This document shows, one piece after another, positions 50,029-59,142 of a stretch of 64,000 nucleotides of DNA (position 1 is the stretch's first letter; each line of letters opens with the position of its first letter). The stretch covers positions 868,001 through 932,000 of the forward strand of contig JAJYUT010000003.1 in the NCBI GenBank assembly GCA_021792365.1, in the 5' to 3' direction. Made by a program: the position numbers and the translations under genes. The notes below the pieces were generated by a model. That model ran no database searches. It had not been told where the DNA came from and was given only the letters and a program-made list of their open reading frames with translations. This DNA comes from Pseudomonadota bacterium (lineage in GTDB: Bacteria > Pseudomonadota > Alphaproteobacteria > Dongiales > Dongiaceae).

Positions 50029-50780
50029 TGTCTCACTCCTGCATAATATTCGACGCGTTTCTCAAGCAGGCCAACGAGGTGGGCCACCAGCAGCGCAAAG
50101 GCGAACAGCACGATCGTGAGCGCCCAGAACTCTTCCATCAGGAAGGTTCGCGAATAAAGCTCGAACAGCTCGCCATAACCGATGATCGAGACCAGCAACT
50201 GCCCGATCACGACGCCCTTGACGCCGCGGATGAAGCCGAGGCGGATGCCGGCCAGGATCTCCGGCAGCGCCGCCCACAGGATGATCTTGGCATAGATGTC
50301 GAAGCGCCTGGCGCCGAAGCTGCGCGCCATCTCGATGAGCGAGGGCGTGATGTGCTTGACGCCGGCCTGCGTGTCGAGCGCGATGATCCACACCGCGAAC
50401 AGGAACACGCTGACGATGATGGTCTTCTCGCCCATCCCGAACAGGATCATGAGCACGGGCACCAGCGCGGAAAGCGGCGCGCTGGCGAACACGTTGACCC
50501 ACATGCCGAGCAGGTTCTCCGCCGCCCGCACGCGCCCCATCAGAACGCCAAGCGCGACGCCACAGGCGATCGCCAGCGCCATGCCGATGCAGAAGGTGGT
50601 GATGGTGGTCCAGGTGGCGGCCAGGAACTTGGGGCTTTGCACCAGTTCGACGAGCGCGGCCAGCACGCCGCTGAAGGGCGGAAACAGCAGGACCAGCTCC
50701 AGGCGCCCGACGATCTCCCAGATCAGGCACCACACGACGAGCGAGCTCATCATCGGCAGGCGGTAACCGAATAGGGTCAT
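50025..50780 (-). CDS. NitT/TauT-type ABC importer permease
   Basis: 251-residue permease of the SsuC/TauC class with six predicted helices. EAA loop: EMARSFGARRFDIYAKIILW. The start at 50780 lies 4 bases after the ATPase stop; the frame is open further upstream across the ATPase gene, but that is a shadow. It pairs with the other permease at 51604-52422. Confidence 0.9.
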   Translation of the reverse strand: MTLFGYRLPMMSSLVVWCLIWEIVGRLELVLLFPPFSGVLAALVELVQSPKFLAATWTTITTFCIGMALAIACGVALGVLMGRVRAAENLLGMWVNVFASAPLSALVPVLMILFGMGEKTIIVSVFLFAVWIIALDTQAGVKHITPSLIEMARSFGARRFDIYAKIILWAALPEILAGIRLGFIRGVKGVVIGQLLVSIIGYGELFELYSRTFLMEEFWALTIVLFAFALLVAHLVGLLEKRVEYYAGVRQ

Positions 50781-50784
50781 GGCT

Positions 50785-51552
50785 TCAATCCACGAACTGC
50801 CGCAAGCCCTGCCAGATCTCCTCGACCGTATCGAGATAGGCGCGGTCGCGGCGGATCTCCTCGGGCGAGCCGGAACGGTCGATCTGCGGGGTGATGACCT
50901 GCGACACGCGGCCTGGCCGGCGCGACAGCAGGACGATGCGGTCGGAGAGATAGACGGCTTCCTCGATGCTGTGCGTGACGAAGATGAAGGTCTTGCGCTC
51001 GATCTCGCGCAGGCGCAGCAGGTCCTCCTGGAACTTGCGCCGATTCTGCTCGTCCACCGCCGAGAACGGCTCGTCGAGCAGCAGCACGTCGGCGTCCACC
51101 GCCAAGGCGCGCGCCAGGCCCACGCGCTGGCGCATACCGCCGGAAAGCTCGTGCGGGTACTTGTCCTCGAAGCCGGAGAGGCCGACCTGGTCGATGTAGC
51201 GCCGCGCGATCTCGTTGCGCTTGGTCTCGGCCATGCCGCGCAACTCCAGGCCGAAGCCGACATTGCGCAGCACGGTCGCCCAGGGCAGCAGCGCGAAATC
51301 CTGGAACACGAAGGCGCGCTCCGGACCTGGCGCCGTCACCTTGCGCCCCTTGACCAGCACGTCGCCGGTGTTCGGCTCCAGCAATCCCGCGATGATCTTG
51401 AGCAGCGTGGTCTTGCCGCAGCCGCTCGGGCCGAGCAGCGTGGTGAGCGCGCCGGCGGGGAAATCGAGATCGACATCCTTCAGGGCATGGACCTGACCGG
51501 GATAGACCTTGTTGATGCCGCGGACGGAGATGATGCTCTCAAGGCTGGCCAT
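50785..51552 (-). CDS. NitT/TauT-type ABC importer ATPase
   Basis: 255-residue ATPase of the SsuB/TauB class. Walker A GPSGCGKTT, Q-loop VFQDFALLPWATV, signature LSGGMRQRV (methionine variant typical of the class), Walker B VLLLDEPFSAVD and H-loop FVTHSIEEAV. The ATG at 51552 has GGAGAG upstream. It sits between the two permease genes. Confidence 0.93.
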   Translation of the reverse strand: MASLESIISVRGINKVYPGQVHALKDVDLDFPAGALTTLLGPSGCGKTTLLKIIAGLLEPNTGDVLVKGRKVTAPGPERAFVFQDFALLPWATVLRNVGFGLELRGMAETKRNEIARRYIDQVGLSGFEDKYPHELSGGMRQRVGLARALAVDADVLLLDEPFSAVDEQNRRKFQEDLLRLREIERKTFIFVTHSIEEAVYLSDRIVLLSRRPGRVSQVITPQIDRSGSPEEIRRDRAYLDTVEEIWQGLRQFVD

Positions 51553-51603
51553 GTGCTCTCCATGCCGGTCTGCGGCGCGTAACTTGGTGACGGCAACCAT
51601 ACG

Positions 51604-52422
51604 TCAGGACCCTCTCTTTTCCGGCCTTACCCAGTTCTCCTCCACCCATTGCAGGCCGCTTAGAGTGAGCGCCGAGAATGCGATGATGGAGGCGATGGCG
51701 GCATACATGTGCGCGTAATTGGCGACCGCGCGGTGATACGTGATGAGATCACCGATCCCGGTCGGCGTGATGAGCAGTTCCGCCAGGATGATGCCGACGA
51801 AGCCCGCGCCGATGCCGAGCCGGAGGCCGGCGAAGATCACGGGGCTCGCGTCCGGCAGGATGATCTTCACGATCTGCTGCCAGGGCGAGCCGAGGAAGGA
51901 GCGGCACATCGCAACAAGCGATGGATTGACGTTGGCGACCGCCTTGTAGCTGTTGAGCACGATGACCGGCAGCGCCAGCAGGCAGACGGAGATGACCTTG
52001 GCGGTCAATCCGATGCCGTAGACGAAGGTCACCATCGGAATGACCGCGGCGACCGGCGCGGCCTGCAGCACGATGAAGACCGGCGCAACCATCCATTCGA
52101 CGCTCTTGCGCAAGCCCATGGCGACGCCGGTCGAGACGCCGATCACGGCAGACAACACGATACCCACGATGAGCGGCTGCAGCGTCAGGCCATAGGCCTT
52201 CAGCATCGTGCCGTCGCCGACCATCTCGAAGAACGCCGCGACGGTGGCGGAGAAGGTGGGGAATGCGAGATTGATGGGCACGCGCCCCGCAATCTCCCAC
52301 GCCCCGAAGAACAGGGCGATGGATGCCAGCCGCCACCATAGATTCTGGCGGCGACTGTGGGCCGCCTCGCCCGGTTGGGCGGCCATCTGCGCCGCAACGG
52401 GGTCCTCGAGCCTGGCATCCAT
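51604..52422 (-). CDS. NitT/TauT-type ABC importer permease
   Basis: 272-residue permease. After a cytoplasmic N-terminus of about 30 residues there are six helices. EAA loop CRSFLGSPWQQIVKIILPDASP. It lies 35 bases downstream of the binding-protein gene. Substrates of this class include sulfonates, nitrate, pyrimidine precursors and aromatic acids. Confidence 0.9.
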   Translation of the reverse strand: MDARLEDPVAAQMAAQPGEAAHSRRQNLWWRLASIALFFGAWEIAGRVPINLAFPTFSATVAAFFEMVGDGTMLKAYGLTLQPLIVGIVLSAVIGVSTGVAMGLRKSVEWMVAPVFIVLQAAPVAAVIPMVTFVYGIGLTAKVISVCLLALPVIVLNSYKAVANVNPSLVAMCRSFLGSPWQQIVKIILPDASPVIFAGLRLGIGAGFVGIILAELLITPTGIGDLITYHRAVANYAHMYAAIASIIAFSALTLSGLQWVEENWVRPEKRGS

Positions 52423-52457
52423 CTTCGACTAATCCACGCCTTGCTGTAGCTCTGTGC

Positions 52458-53459
52458 TTACTGCGTGCCGACCTTCGCGAGCGCCTTGTTCAGCGGCTCG
52501 AAGGTCCAGAAATCCTCGACCTTGAGGGTGGCCGGATCGCCTTCGATCTGCCCCGCCAGGGCATAGAACGCGAAGTCGTCCTTGGCCGCCTGCTCGCTGC
52601 CGCCGTTGTTCGGGAACATGCCGGTCGGCACGGATTCCTCGAAATACGGGACCACCTCGCCTTCGAGCTCCGCCGGCAGATCGGGCAGCAGGTTGTACTT
52701 CTTGCGCAGATCGGCCACGACCTTGGGATCGGCGTTTATCTCCCGCCAGGTCTTCAGCAACTCCTCCACCAGGATCTGCACCGCCTCGGCGTTCTCGGTC
52801 AGGAACTCGGTGTTGGCGTAGAGCGCCTCGTCGCTGGCGTTGACGCCTTCAACCGGCAGGACCTTGAACTTGCCCGGGGCCTTCTGCTCCAGCAGGTTCT
52901 TGTTGGTGGAGTCGACGATCGAGGCCTTGACGTTGCCCTGCAGCAGCGCGCCGGCACGCACTTCGGCGCCGGGCACGTAGCTGATATTGCTGAAGGTAAT
53001 GCCGTTCTTCTGCGCCATCAGCTTCATTATGGCCTCGGTGCCGGAGCCGCGCGCATGGACCGCGACCTCCTGCCCGTCGAGATCCTTCCAGTCCTGATAG
53101 AACTCGGTGTTCACGATCGGGAAAAAGCGCAGCGCGCTCATCTGGTAGAACAACCGGATCGGCGCGTTCACCTTCTGGATCAGCGCGTAGGGCGTGCCCA
53201 CGCCGACATCCGCGTCGCCGCCGACCACCGCCTGCGAGGCCACGTCCTCCGACTTGAAGAAGGTCACTTTCACGTCGACACCGCGTTCCTTGGCGCGCTC
53301 AAGCGCGATCAGGAAGTTGAGCGATTCGACCGTCGCGATGTCGCCGAAGGCGACATGCACCTGAGAGGCCGCCGAAGCGACGCCGGACCATCCGAGCGAC
53401 GCCAGCGCAACGACACCCGCCGTCAATGGGCCGCGCAGGCCCTTCATCCACATCTTCAT
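52458..53459 (-). CDS. NitT/TauT-type periplasmic binding protein (NMT1/SsuA-like)
   Basis: 333-residue solute-binding protein. Signal peptide about 1-31 (LTAGVVALASLGWSGVASA, cleavage before ASQ). The start at 53459 follows GGAGG with 5-base spacing. The mature protein begins VHVAFGDIATVESLNFLIALERAKERG in parts and has GGDADVGVGTPYALI, as in SsuA/TauA-type proteins. First gene of the operon; a divergent GntR regulator and CCAAT-type palindromes precede it. Confidence 0.9.
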   Translation of the reverse strand: MKMWMKGLRGPLTAGVVALASLGWSGVASAASQVHVAFGDIATVESLNFLIALERAKERGVDVKVTFFKSEDVASQAVVGGDADVGVGTPYALIQKVNAPIRLFYQMSALRFFPIVNTEFYQDWKDLDGQEVAVHARGSGTEAIMKLMAQKNGITFSNISYVPGAEVRAGALLQGNVKASIVDSTNKNLLEQKAPGKFKVLPVEGVNASDEALYANTEFLTENAEAVQILVEELLKTWREINADPKVVADLRKKYNLLPDLPAELEGEVVPYFEESVPTGMFPNNGGSEQAAKDDFAFYALAGQIEGDPATLKVEDFWTFEPLNKALAKVGTQ

Positions 53460-53518
53460 CTGTTCCTCCCGTTTCGCCATTGGATATCGAGCCCGTTTGG
53501 ACTCTGGCTTTGTTCTAG

Positions 53519-53633
53519 ACCAATCTTACAATGGTTAAACTTGGTTGCAAGACTTGATCTCATATCTTTCATATTGTCTAATGTTCAAGCGGATGTCGCG
53601 TCGACCAATTCCGCGATTGGCCTGAAGATTGGT
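53519..53633. promoter_or_regulatory. Repeated CCAAT/ATTGG operator candidates
   Basis: The divergent region holds ACCAATCTT (53519-53527), its exact inverted copy AAGATTGGT (53625-53633), and between them a palindrome CCAAT-N6-ATTGG (53605-53620). The last copy ends 6 bases before the GntR start. They form a coherent set and are good candidates for binding by the GntR regulator on both promoters. Confidence 0.6.
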
Positions 53634-53639
53634 TAGCCC

Positions 53640-54377
53640 ATGACTGACGACATCGCCAACGGGACCGCCCTTGCCAAGCTGCGCGCCTATCTCGCGCAGA
53701 TCGAGATGCCGCTCGACAGCCGTTTGCCGCCAGAGCGCGAGCTGGCGGAGACGCTTGGCGTCACCCGCGCCAGCCTGCGCAAGGCGCTGGCGGTGCTCGA
53801 AGCGGAGAATCAGATCTGGCGTCATGTCGGCAAAGGCACCTTCATCGGCAGCCGTCCGATCGAGACCATTGCCGACGTGGCGGCCATGACGCGCCGCACC
53901 AACCCCACCGAGGTGATGCGCACGCGCTTGTTGCTCGAGCCGGAGGTGGCGCGGATGGCCGCGCTCAATGCTACCTCTGCCCATATTGCGGAGATGCACC
54001 TCTGCATGCAGCGCACCCGCGCGGCGCAGACCTGGCGGCAATACGAAGCGTGGGACAACCGCCTGCATCGCGTGATCGCGGAATCGACGCAGAACGCGCT
54101 GTTGCTGGCGCTGCTCGATACGCTGAACGCGGTGCGCCGTGCCGTCGTCTGGGGTCGGCTGCGCGTGGAGAAGGTGAAGCCGTCGCCCAACCATCATTCC
54201 TTCGAGGACCACGAGGCAATCGTCGCCGCCATCGAGGATCGCGACCTCGACCGCGCTGCCGGCGCGATGCGTACGCACCTGGAGAATGTGGAGCGGAATC
54301 TACTGCGGCAGCGCCCGCCCGCCGAGGTGACGGTGAGGGAGATGCGCGAGACGGCCTCTTCGGCCGTACGCGTCTAG
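53640..54377 (+). CDS. GntR/FadR-type (FCD) regulator
   Basis: 245-residue regulator with one winged HTH (about 10-75: LPPERELAETLGVTRASLRKAL, then WRHVGKGTFIGS) and an FCD ligand-binding domain (about 88-230: RTRLLLEPEVARMAA, NRLHRVIAESTQN, FEDHEAIVAAIEDRD). Unlike the regulator at 9283 it has a single HTH. Divergent from the NitT/TauT-type importer operon, which it probably represses. Confidence 0.9.
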   Translation: MTDDIANGTALAKLRAYLAQIEMPLDSRLPPERELAETLGVTRASLRKALAVLEAENQIWRHVGKGTFIGSRPIETIADVAAMTRRTNPTEVMRTRLLLEPEVARMAALNATSAHIAEMHLCMQRTRAAQTWRQYEAWDNRLHRVIAESTQNALLLALLDTLNAVRRAVVWGRLRVEKVKPSPNHHSFEDHEAIVAAIEDRDLDRAAGAMRTHLENVERNLLRQRPPAEVTVREMRETASSAVRV

Positions 54378-54446
54378 GCCGAAGGCATCCGGAACCGATC
54401 CGCGCCGCGCCTGTTTCCGGAGCAGCCCACCCAGCCGGAGCCGGCG

Positions 54447-55079
54447 ATGACCGCCCGTCGCTTCCCGACCGCCCGCCGCTCGCTGAACGCCGTCGCCCAG
54501 GAGGCGAAAGGATGTCAGCGCTGCCCGCTCTATCGCTTCGCGACCCAGACCGTGTTCGGCGAAGGCCCCGCGCACGCACCGGTGATGCTGGTGGGCGAGG
54601 TGCCGGGCGACCAGGAGGACCTGCAGGGCCGCCCCTTCGTCGGGCCGGCCGGGAGGATTCTGGATCGCGCCCTGGCCGATGCCGGCATCAACCGGGAGCG
54701 GGTCTATGTCACCAACGCCGTCAAGCACTTCAAGTTCGAGCCGCGCGGCAAGCGGCGGCTGCACAAGAAGCCCAATGCGGGCGAGATCGCGGCCTGCAAA
54801 TGGTGGCTCGACCAGGAGCTGGATCTCGTCAAACCGGCCCTGACCGTTGCGCTCGGCGCGACCGCCGCGCGCGCCCTGGCCGGCCGGGCGCTTCCCATCG
54901 GCGCCTCGCGCGGCCATCTTCTCGAACTGCGCGACGGACTGCCCGGCCTCGTCACCATTCACCCGTCCTTCCTGCTGCGCATGCCGGACCCGCAGGTGAA
55001 GGAGCAGGAATATCGCCGCTTTGTCGCGGACCTGCGCCTCATCGCCCGGCACGTGCCCGCGGCCAAGCGCGCGGCCTGA
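54447..55079 (+). CDS. UdgX-type uracil-DNA glycosylase
   Basis: 210-residue member of the UdgX branch of uracil-DNA glycosylases. The diagnostic loop is FEPRGKRRLHKKP, with His106 matching the histidine that in mycobacterial UdgX bonds covalently to the abasic DNA. Iron-sulfur ligands are likely C23-x2-C26, His94 and C117. Motif A is GEVPG rather than the usual GEQPG, and the last motif is HPS. It would bind or trap uracil in DNA rather than simply turn over. A second copy with KRRIH is at the right end of the window. Monocistronic. Confidence 0.88.
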   Translation: MTARRFPTARRSLNAVAQEAKGCQRCPLYRFATQTVFGEGPAHAPVMLVGEVPGDQEDLQGRPFVGPAGRILDRALADAGINRERVYVTNAVKHFKFEPRGKRRLHKKPNAGEIAACKWWLDQELDLVKPALTVALGATAARALAGRALPIGASRGHLLELRDGLPGLVTIHPSFLLRMPDPQVKEQEYRRFVADLRLIARHVPAAKRAA

Positions 55080-55091
55080 CCACGCCCGTGA

Positions 55092-58000
55092 CTACGCCGG
55101 CCGCGTCTTCAGGACGGCGTCGATGTCCGGCTCGTCGATCTGCGCGGCATCGAGGAAACGCTCCGCATACTTCTTCCAGATTCCGGTCGTGAGGAACAGG
55201 TCGAGCAGCTCCGGGTCGAGGTGGTGGTCGCGCTTCATGTTCGCCATGATGCGAATAGCTTCGCTCAGCGGCTTTGCCTTCTTGTAGGGCCGGTCGGCCG
55301 CGGTCAGCGCCTCGAACACGTCGGCGATCGCCATCATGCGCGCGACCGGCGACATCTGATCGCGCGTGAGGCGTTTTGGGTAGCCTTTGCCGTTCATCTT
55401 CTCGTGATGCCCGCCCGCGATCTCCGGCACGTTGCGCAGATGGCGCGGCAGCGGCAGGCTCTCCAGCATCATGATGGTCTGCGTCATGTGGTCGTTGATG
55501 ATGTAGCGCTCCTCCGCCGTGAGAGTCCCGCGGCCGATCGCGAGGTTGTAGATCTCGCCGCGGTTGAGCTTGTGCGGCGGCGTCTCGACGCGGATGCCCC
55601 AGGGGTTCTCCTTGTCGAGGATCTCATGCGGTGCGCGATGGGTGATGTGGTCCTCGCGATCCGCCAGGAGCGGCTCCTCCACGGGCAGGTTTGGCGCCGG
55701 CGAGCGGTTCTTGCGCGCCTTCTCCTCGTAGGAGCAGCCGAGCCGGTCGTCCAGCGTGCGCCGCCAGGTGCGCGTGGCGATCGCCTTGAGGCGTGCGAGC
55801 CGCGCCGGGTCCATGAACTCGCCACCCTCGTTGCATTCCGCCACGAACGCGAAATCCTCGTCCAGCGATCTGAGATCGCGGGCCATTCTTGCGCGCAAGC
55901 CCTCCGAATCGCCCTCTCGCGCGACGGCCTGCCAGTAGCCGATCTCGACGTCGCGCTTCAGCACCTCGAAACGCATGCGGATCTCGTGGATCCGGTCATA
56001 GATCGTCTCGAGCTTGGTCGCCTTGTCGACGACGTATTCCGGCGTCGTGACCTTGCCGCAATCGTGCAGCCAGGAGGCGATGTCCACCGCCTCCCATTCA
56101 TCCTCCGACAGGTGGAAATCCTTGAACGGCCCGTCCTGCTGCGCGCAGGCGGCCTCCGCCAGCATGCGCGTCAGGACCGGCACGCGCTGGCAGTGTCCGC
56201 CGGTATAGGCCGACTTCGCGTCGATCGCGCCGGCGGTCAGCTTGATGAGCCCGTTCATCAAATCCTTCTGGGCCTGCAGCAACTGCCGGTTCTCGATCGC
56301 GATGCCGGCGCTGCCGCTGACGGCGCGGATCAGCTCGCGCAGGGCCTGACTCACCTGCCACGTGCCGTGCGGGGGTTGCAGCGCTTTGACCACCAGCATG
56401 ACCCCCAGCTTCTCCCGCTTGCGGTTGAACAGGGGCACCGTGATGAGGCCAACCCGCTCCGCCTGCAGGATGTCCAGGCCCGCGCCGGGGCCGAGGGCAG
56501 CGATCTCCACCTCCTCGAGCTGGCGCTCGGCAACCACGACCTCTTCTCGCTCCAATGCGCTGATTGCCTCCGCCAGCACCCCATTCCCCTGGAGGGAGAG
56601 GGACGACATCGCGCGTTGCTCGTCGAAAACGGGCTGGTCGTACCAGCGCGCGATCTCCGGCGTCAGGCGCCTGCCATCCTTGTCGACCAGATAGAGGACG
56701 CCGCCATCGCCGCCGGCCAGTTGCACCAGCTCGCGCAGCACGCGCTCCAGCAGCGTGCCGAGATCGCGCTCCGCCGCCAGGGCATTGCCGATGTCGAGGA
56801 ACTTGCGGATCGTTCCCTTCATCGTGTCCAGCGCCTGCGCTAGGTTGTCGACCTCCGTCAGAACCGTCTGCACCTTGATGTCTCCGCTGAAATCGAAGGA
56901 GCGGATGGCCTTGGTCTCCCTGACCAGTTGCTTCAGGGATCGCGTGAGGCGTCGGGAGCCCCACCAGCCGACGGCGACCGCCGACAGCATCAGTATCACT
57001 CCGATGATGGACTGATGCTCCACGATCCGCCGCGCGGCCATGAACAGCTCGTCATCGGGGATGGCGATCAGCAGCGTGAAGACTTTCGCGCCGTGAGCCG
57101 GAATGGCGGCGCGCAGCAACTGCCAGCCGCGACCGTCGATCTCCAGCGCCGCGCTCTGTTCGCGCCCGCTGAAAGCCGAGGCGGCCTGCGTCAGCACCGG
57201 CACGCCCAGTTCCTCGATGCTCGCGAGACGCAGGCCGCCATCCGCGTTGGCCACGATCATCCTGTCCGCATCCGAATAGCCGACGACATGCTGCCGCTCG
57301 TCGATGATCGCGAGCTGGGCCGATGGCGTGATGCTGAGGCCGTCAAGTGCGCCCGCCAGCGATTGCAGCGTAATGTCCAGGCCCACGACCGCCTTGCCAT
57401 CGGGGGAGCGGCGCGCCAGGGTCGCGCCCACTTCCTCCGTCGTGAAGAAGGGATAAGGGTCGGTCAGGATGGCGTCGCCATCGGTGACGTTCTTGTACCA
57501 GGGCCTGGTCCTGGGATCGAAGCGGTAGTCGTTCCTGAAGAACGAGTCGAGCAGCCGGCCATCGGCATCGAAGAACTGGTAGACACCCAGCATGACGCCC
57601 TCGGAATCGCGGGAGACCGACTGCACCAGCAGCGCGCTCTCCGGCGGCCCCTTGAAGGCGTTCCGGTCCGCATCGTTGCGCAGCGGGCGGAACAGGACGA
57701 ACTCGCCGTTCGGATAGCCGACGAAGCTCGCGTCGATCAGCGTGTTGCGCTTGAGTGCGTCCAGGATGAGCGGAAGCTCCGACAGGCGGCCGGCCAAGGT
57801 CGCGGCCTGGGGCAGATCGCTGTACGTCAGCAGCGCAAGCTGGGTTTCCGCTGGCTCGACGATGCCTTGGACCTTCTCGCTGAGCGCGTCGCGGATGAGG
57901 CTGGTCTGCTCCACGGCGACCGTGCCGATGAGTGCCTGCACGCCGCGATTGGTGAAGGTGGCGATCGCGCCGACTGCCACCACCAGCAGGGTGGCGATGA

Positions 58001-58133
58001 AACAGGCGGCCAACACATGCAAGGACACGCGCCGGCGGGCGGCGCGGGGCGCCGTCGCCGCTGCGATGACGCGGCCGCCTCCGTCGCGTGCTGGTTGAGA
58101 TGGAACGCTTGCGGCGACCGCGCTCTGCGACAT
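55092..58133 (-). CDS. Membrane receptor with Cache, HAMP, GAF and HD-GYP domains
   Basis: 1013-residue probable cyclic-di-GMP phosphodiesterase receptor. Order: membrane helix (about 36-60), periplasmic dCache sensor (about 65-360; FDPRTRPWYKNV and GLDITLQSLAG are typical), second helix (about 365-385), HAMP, a GAF domain (about 450-620) and the HD-GYP domain. The HD motif is WLHDCGKVTTPEYVVDKATKLE (HDCGK at 690-694) and the GYP motif is HHEKMNGKGYP (909-919). About 150 residues are inserted between the two halves of the HD-GYP domain, compared with the usual compact form. The ligand of the sensor is unknown. Confidence 0.9.
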   Translation of the reverse strand: MSQSAVAASVPSQPARDGGGRVIAAATAPRAARRRVSLHVLAACFIATLLVVAVGAIATFTNRGVQALIGTVAVEQTSLIRDALSEKVQGIVEPAETQLALLTYSDLPQAATLAGRLSELPLILDALKRNTLIDASFVGYPNGEFVLFRPLRNDADRNAFKGPPESALLVQSVSRDSEGVMLGVYQFFDADGRLLDSFFRNDYRFDPRTRPWYKNVTDGDAILTDPYPFFTTEEVGATLARRSPDGKAVVGLDITLQSLAGALDGLSITPSAQLAIIDERQHVVGYSDADRMIVANADGGLRLASIEELGVPVLTQAASAFSGREQSAALEIDGRGWQLLRAAIPAHGAKVFTLLIAIPDDELFMAARRIVEHQSIIGVILMLSAVAVGWWGSRRLTRSLKQLVRETKAIRSFDFSGDIKVQTVLTEVDNLAQALDTMKGTIRKFLDIGNALAAERDLGTLLERVLRELVQLAGGDGGVLYLVDKDGRRLTPEIARWYDQPVFDEQRAMSSLSLQGNGVLAEAISALEREEVVVAERQLEEVEIAALGPGAGLDILQAERVGLITVPLFNRKREKLGVMLVVKALQPPHGTWQVSQALRELIRAVSGSAGIAIENRQLLQAQKDLMNGLIKLTAGAIDAKSAYTGGHCQRVPVLTRMLAEAACAQQDGPFKDFHLSEDEWEAVDIASWLHDCGKVTTPEYVVDKATKLETIYDRIHEIRMRFEVLKRDVEIGYWQAVAREGDSEGLRARMARDLRSLDEDFAFVAECNEGGEFMDPARLARLKAIATRTWRRTLDDRLGCSYEEKARKNRSPAPNLPVEEPLLADREDHITHRAPHEILDKENPWGIRVETPPHKLNRGEIYNLAIGRGTLTAEERYIINDHMTQTIMMLESLPLPRHLRNVPEIAGGHHEKMNGKGYPKRLTRDQMSPVARMMAIADVFEALTAADRPYKKAKPLSEAIRIMANMKRDHHLDPELLDLFLTTGIWKKYAERFLDAAQIDEPDIDAVLKTRPA

Positions 58134-58279
58134 TGGCTCGCTCCGTCGGGAAGGCCCCGGACGAAGGTTATTGCCACCTTTGCGTTAGGTCCATTCAATA
58201 ACCGGGCGCTTGGCGCGTCGCCGTGCCAATCTTCACAAGCGGGTGTATCGAACGGGAGACTGGAAGAGGGCTTAGCCGA

Positions 58280-59044
58280 TCAGTCGAGCCAGTTCCCGCA
58301 ACCCTGATAGTTCTTGTCGTTCACCAGGAGTTGCACGGTCGTTGGATGCGCCTCGCCGCTCATGCTGTCGACGCAGATCTTGTCCCTGATGCTGAGCTGG
58401 AGCCGGTCGGTATCGGTGTTGGCGTCGTAGGTCACCGTGCCGTCCGCCGCGGTCTCGGCGGAGGGCGTCGGCAGCATCAGGGAGGTCGCGCCGTAATCCA
58501 GCAATGCCGTGATCTGGTCGCCTTCCTTCAGCTCCACCACCCAGCCCGGCTCCTGACCGATGGCCCGGAAATGGACGCCGCGGGCGCGGGCATCCCGCAG
58601 GCTGGAGGATTCCTCGCGGCGAAGCAGGATCTGCGCCCCCGCATCGGTCGAGAGCATCAGCGTGCCATCAGGACGCCGCTCGACGCGGGTCGCGGCGTCG
58701 AGCGTGGTGAGATAGCTCTGCTCCAGGTCCATCAACTCCGGCGCGCAGGCCATTTTGGTGCTGATGATGGGCCCGAAATCAACGCTAACGCCGCTACGCG
58801 TGTATCGGGTCGTGTAGTTGTTGCAGGCCGCGCGGCCGACGGCACGGCCGTCCGCATAGATGGCCAGGGTCACCTGGGCATCGCCCGAAACCGGCGTGCC
58901 CGCCACGTCCTGGACTGCCCAGAGGCCGAGGATCGAAGGCTGCCGCTCCGGGTTGTTGCCTGCGCAACCGGCGAGGAGAAGTGCCACCAGGAGGGCGCCG
59001 CCGTGCCAAGCCGAGATGCGCCACACCTCACGGTTCCATCGCAT
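58280..59044 (-). CDS. Lipoprotein with META and COG3650-like domains
   Basis: 254-residue lipoprotein. The lipobox LLAGC follows a short hydrophobic segment (GGALLVALLL), so the protein is anchored in a membrane. A META/HslJ-like domain (about 38-140: ILGLWAVQDVAGTPV, GRAACNNYTTRY, ISTKMACAPELMDLEQSYL) is followed by a COG3650-like domain (about 145-250: GVHFRAIGQEPGWVVEL, and QLLVNDKNYQGCGNWLD at the end). Start chosen at 59044. Function unknown; HslJ is linked to heat and novobiocin stress in E. coli. Confidence 0.85.
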   Translation of the reverse strand: MRWNREVWRISAWHGGALLVALLLAGCAGNNPERQPSILGLWAVQDVAGTPVSGDAQVTLAIYADGRAVGRAACNNYTTRYTRSGVSVDFGPIISTKMACAPELMDLEQSYLTTLDAATRVERRPDGTLMLSTDAGAQILLRREESSSLRDARARGVHFRAIGQEPGWVVELKEGDQITALLDYGATSLMLPTPSAETAADGTVTYDANTDTDRLQLSIRDKICVDSMSGEAHPTTVQLLVNDKNYQGCGNWLD

Positions 59045-59142
59045 GACCACCCCCAACTCGCCTGCCTCAGATAGCGCACGGCATATCACGGCCCTGCTCG
59101 ATCCGGCAATCCGGCCAGCATGGGTTGTCGCGCCTTGAGGAT

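Noticed and set aside
50025-51263. Apparent ATPase-permease fusion in one long open frame
   Set aside because: The permease frame is open across the ATPase gene only as a high-GC shadow; the ATPase motifs are in a different frame and a clear permease start exists at 50780.
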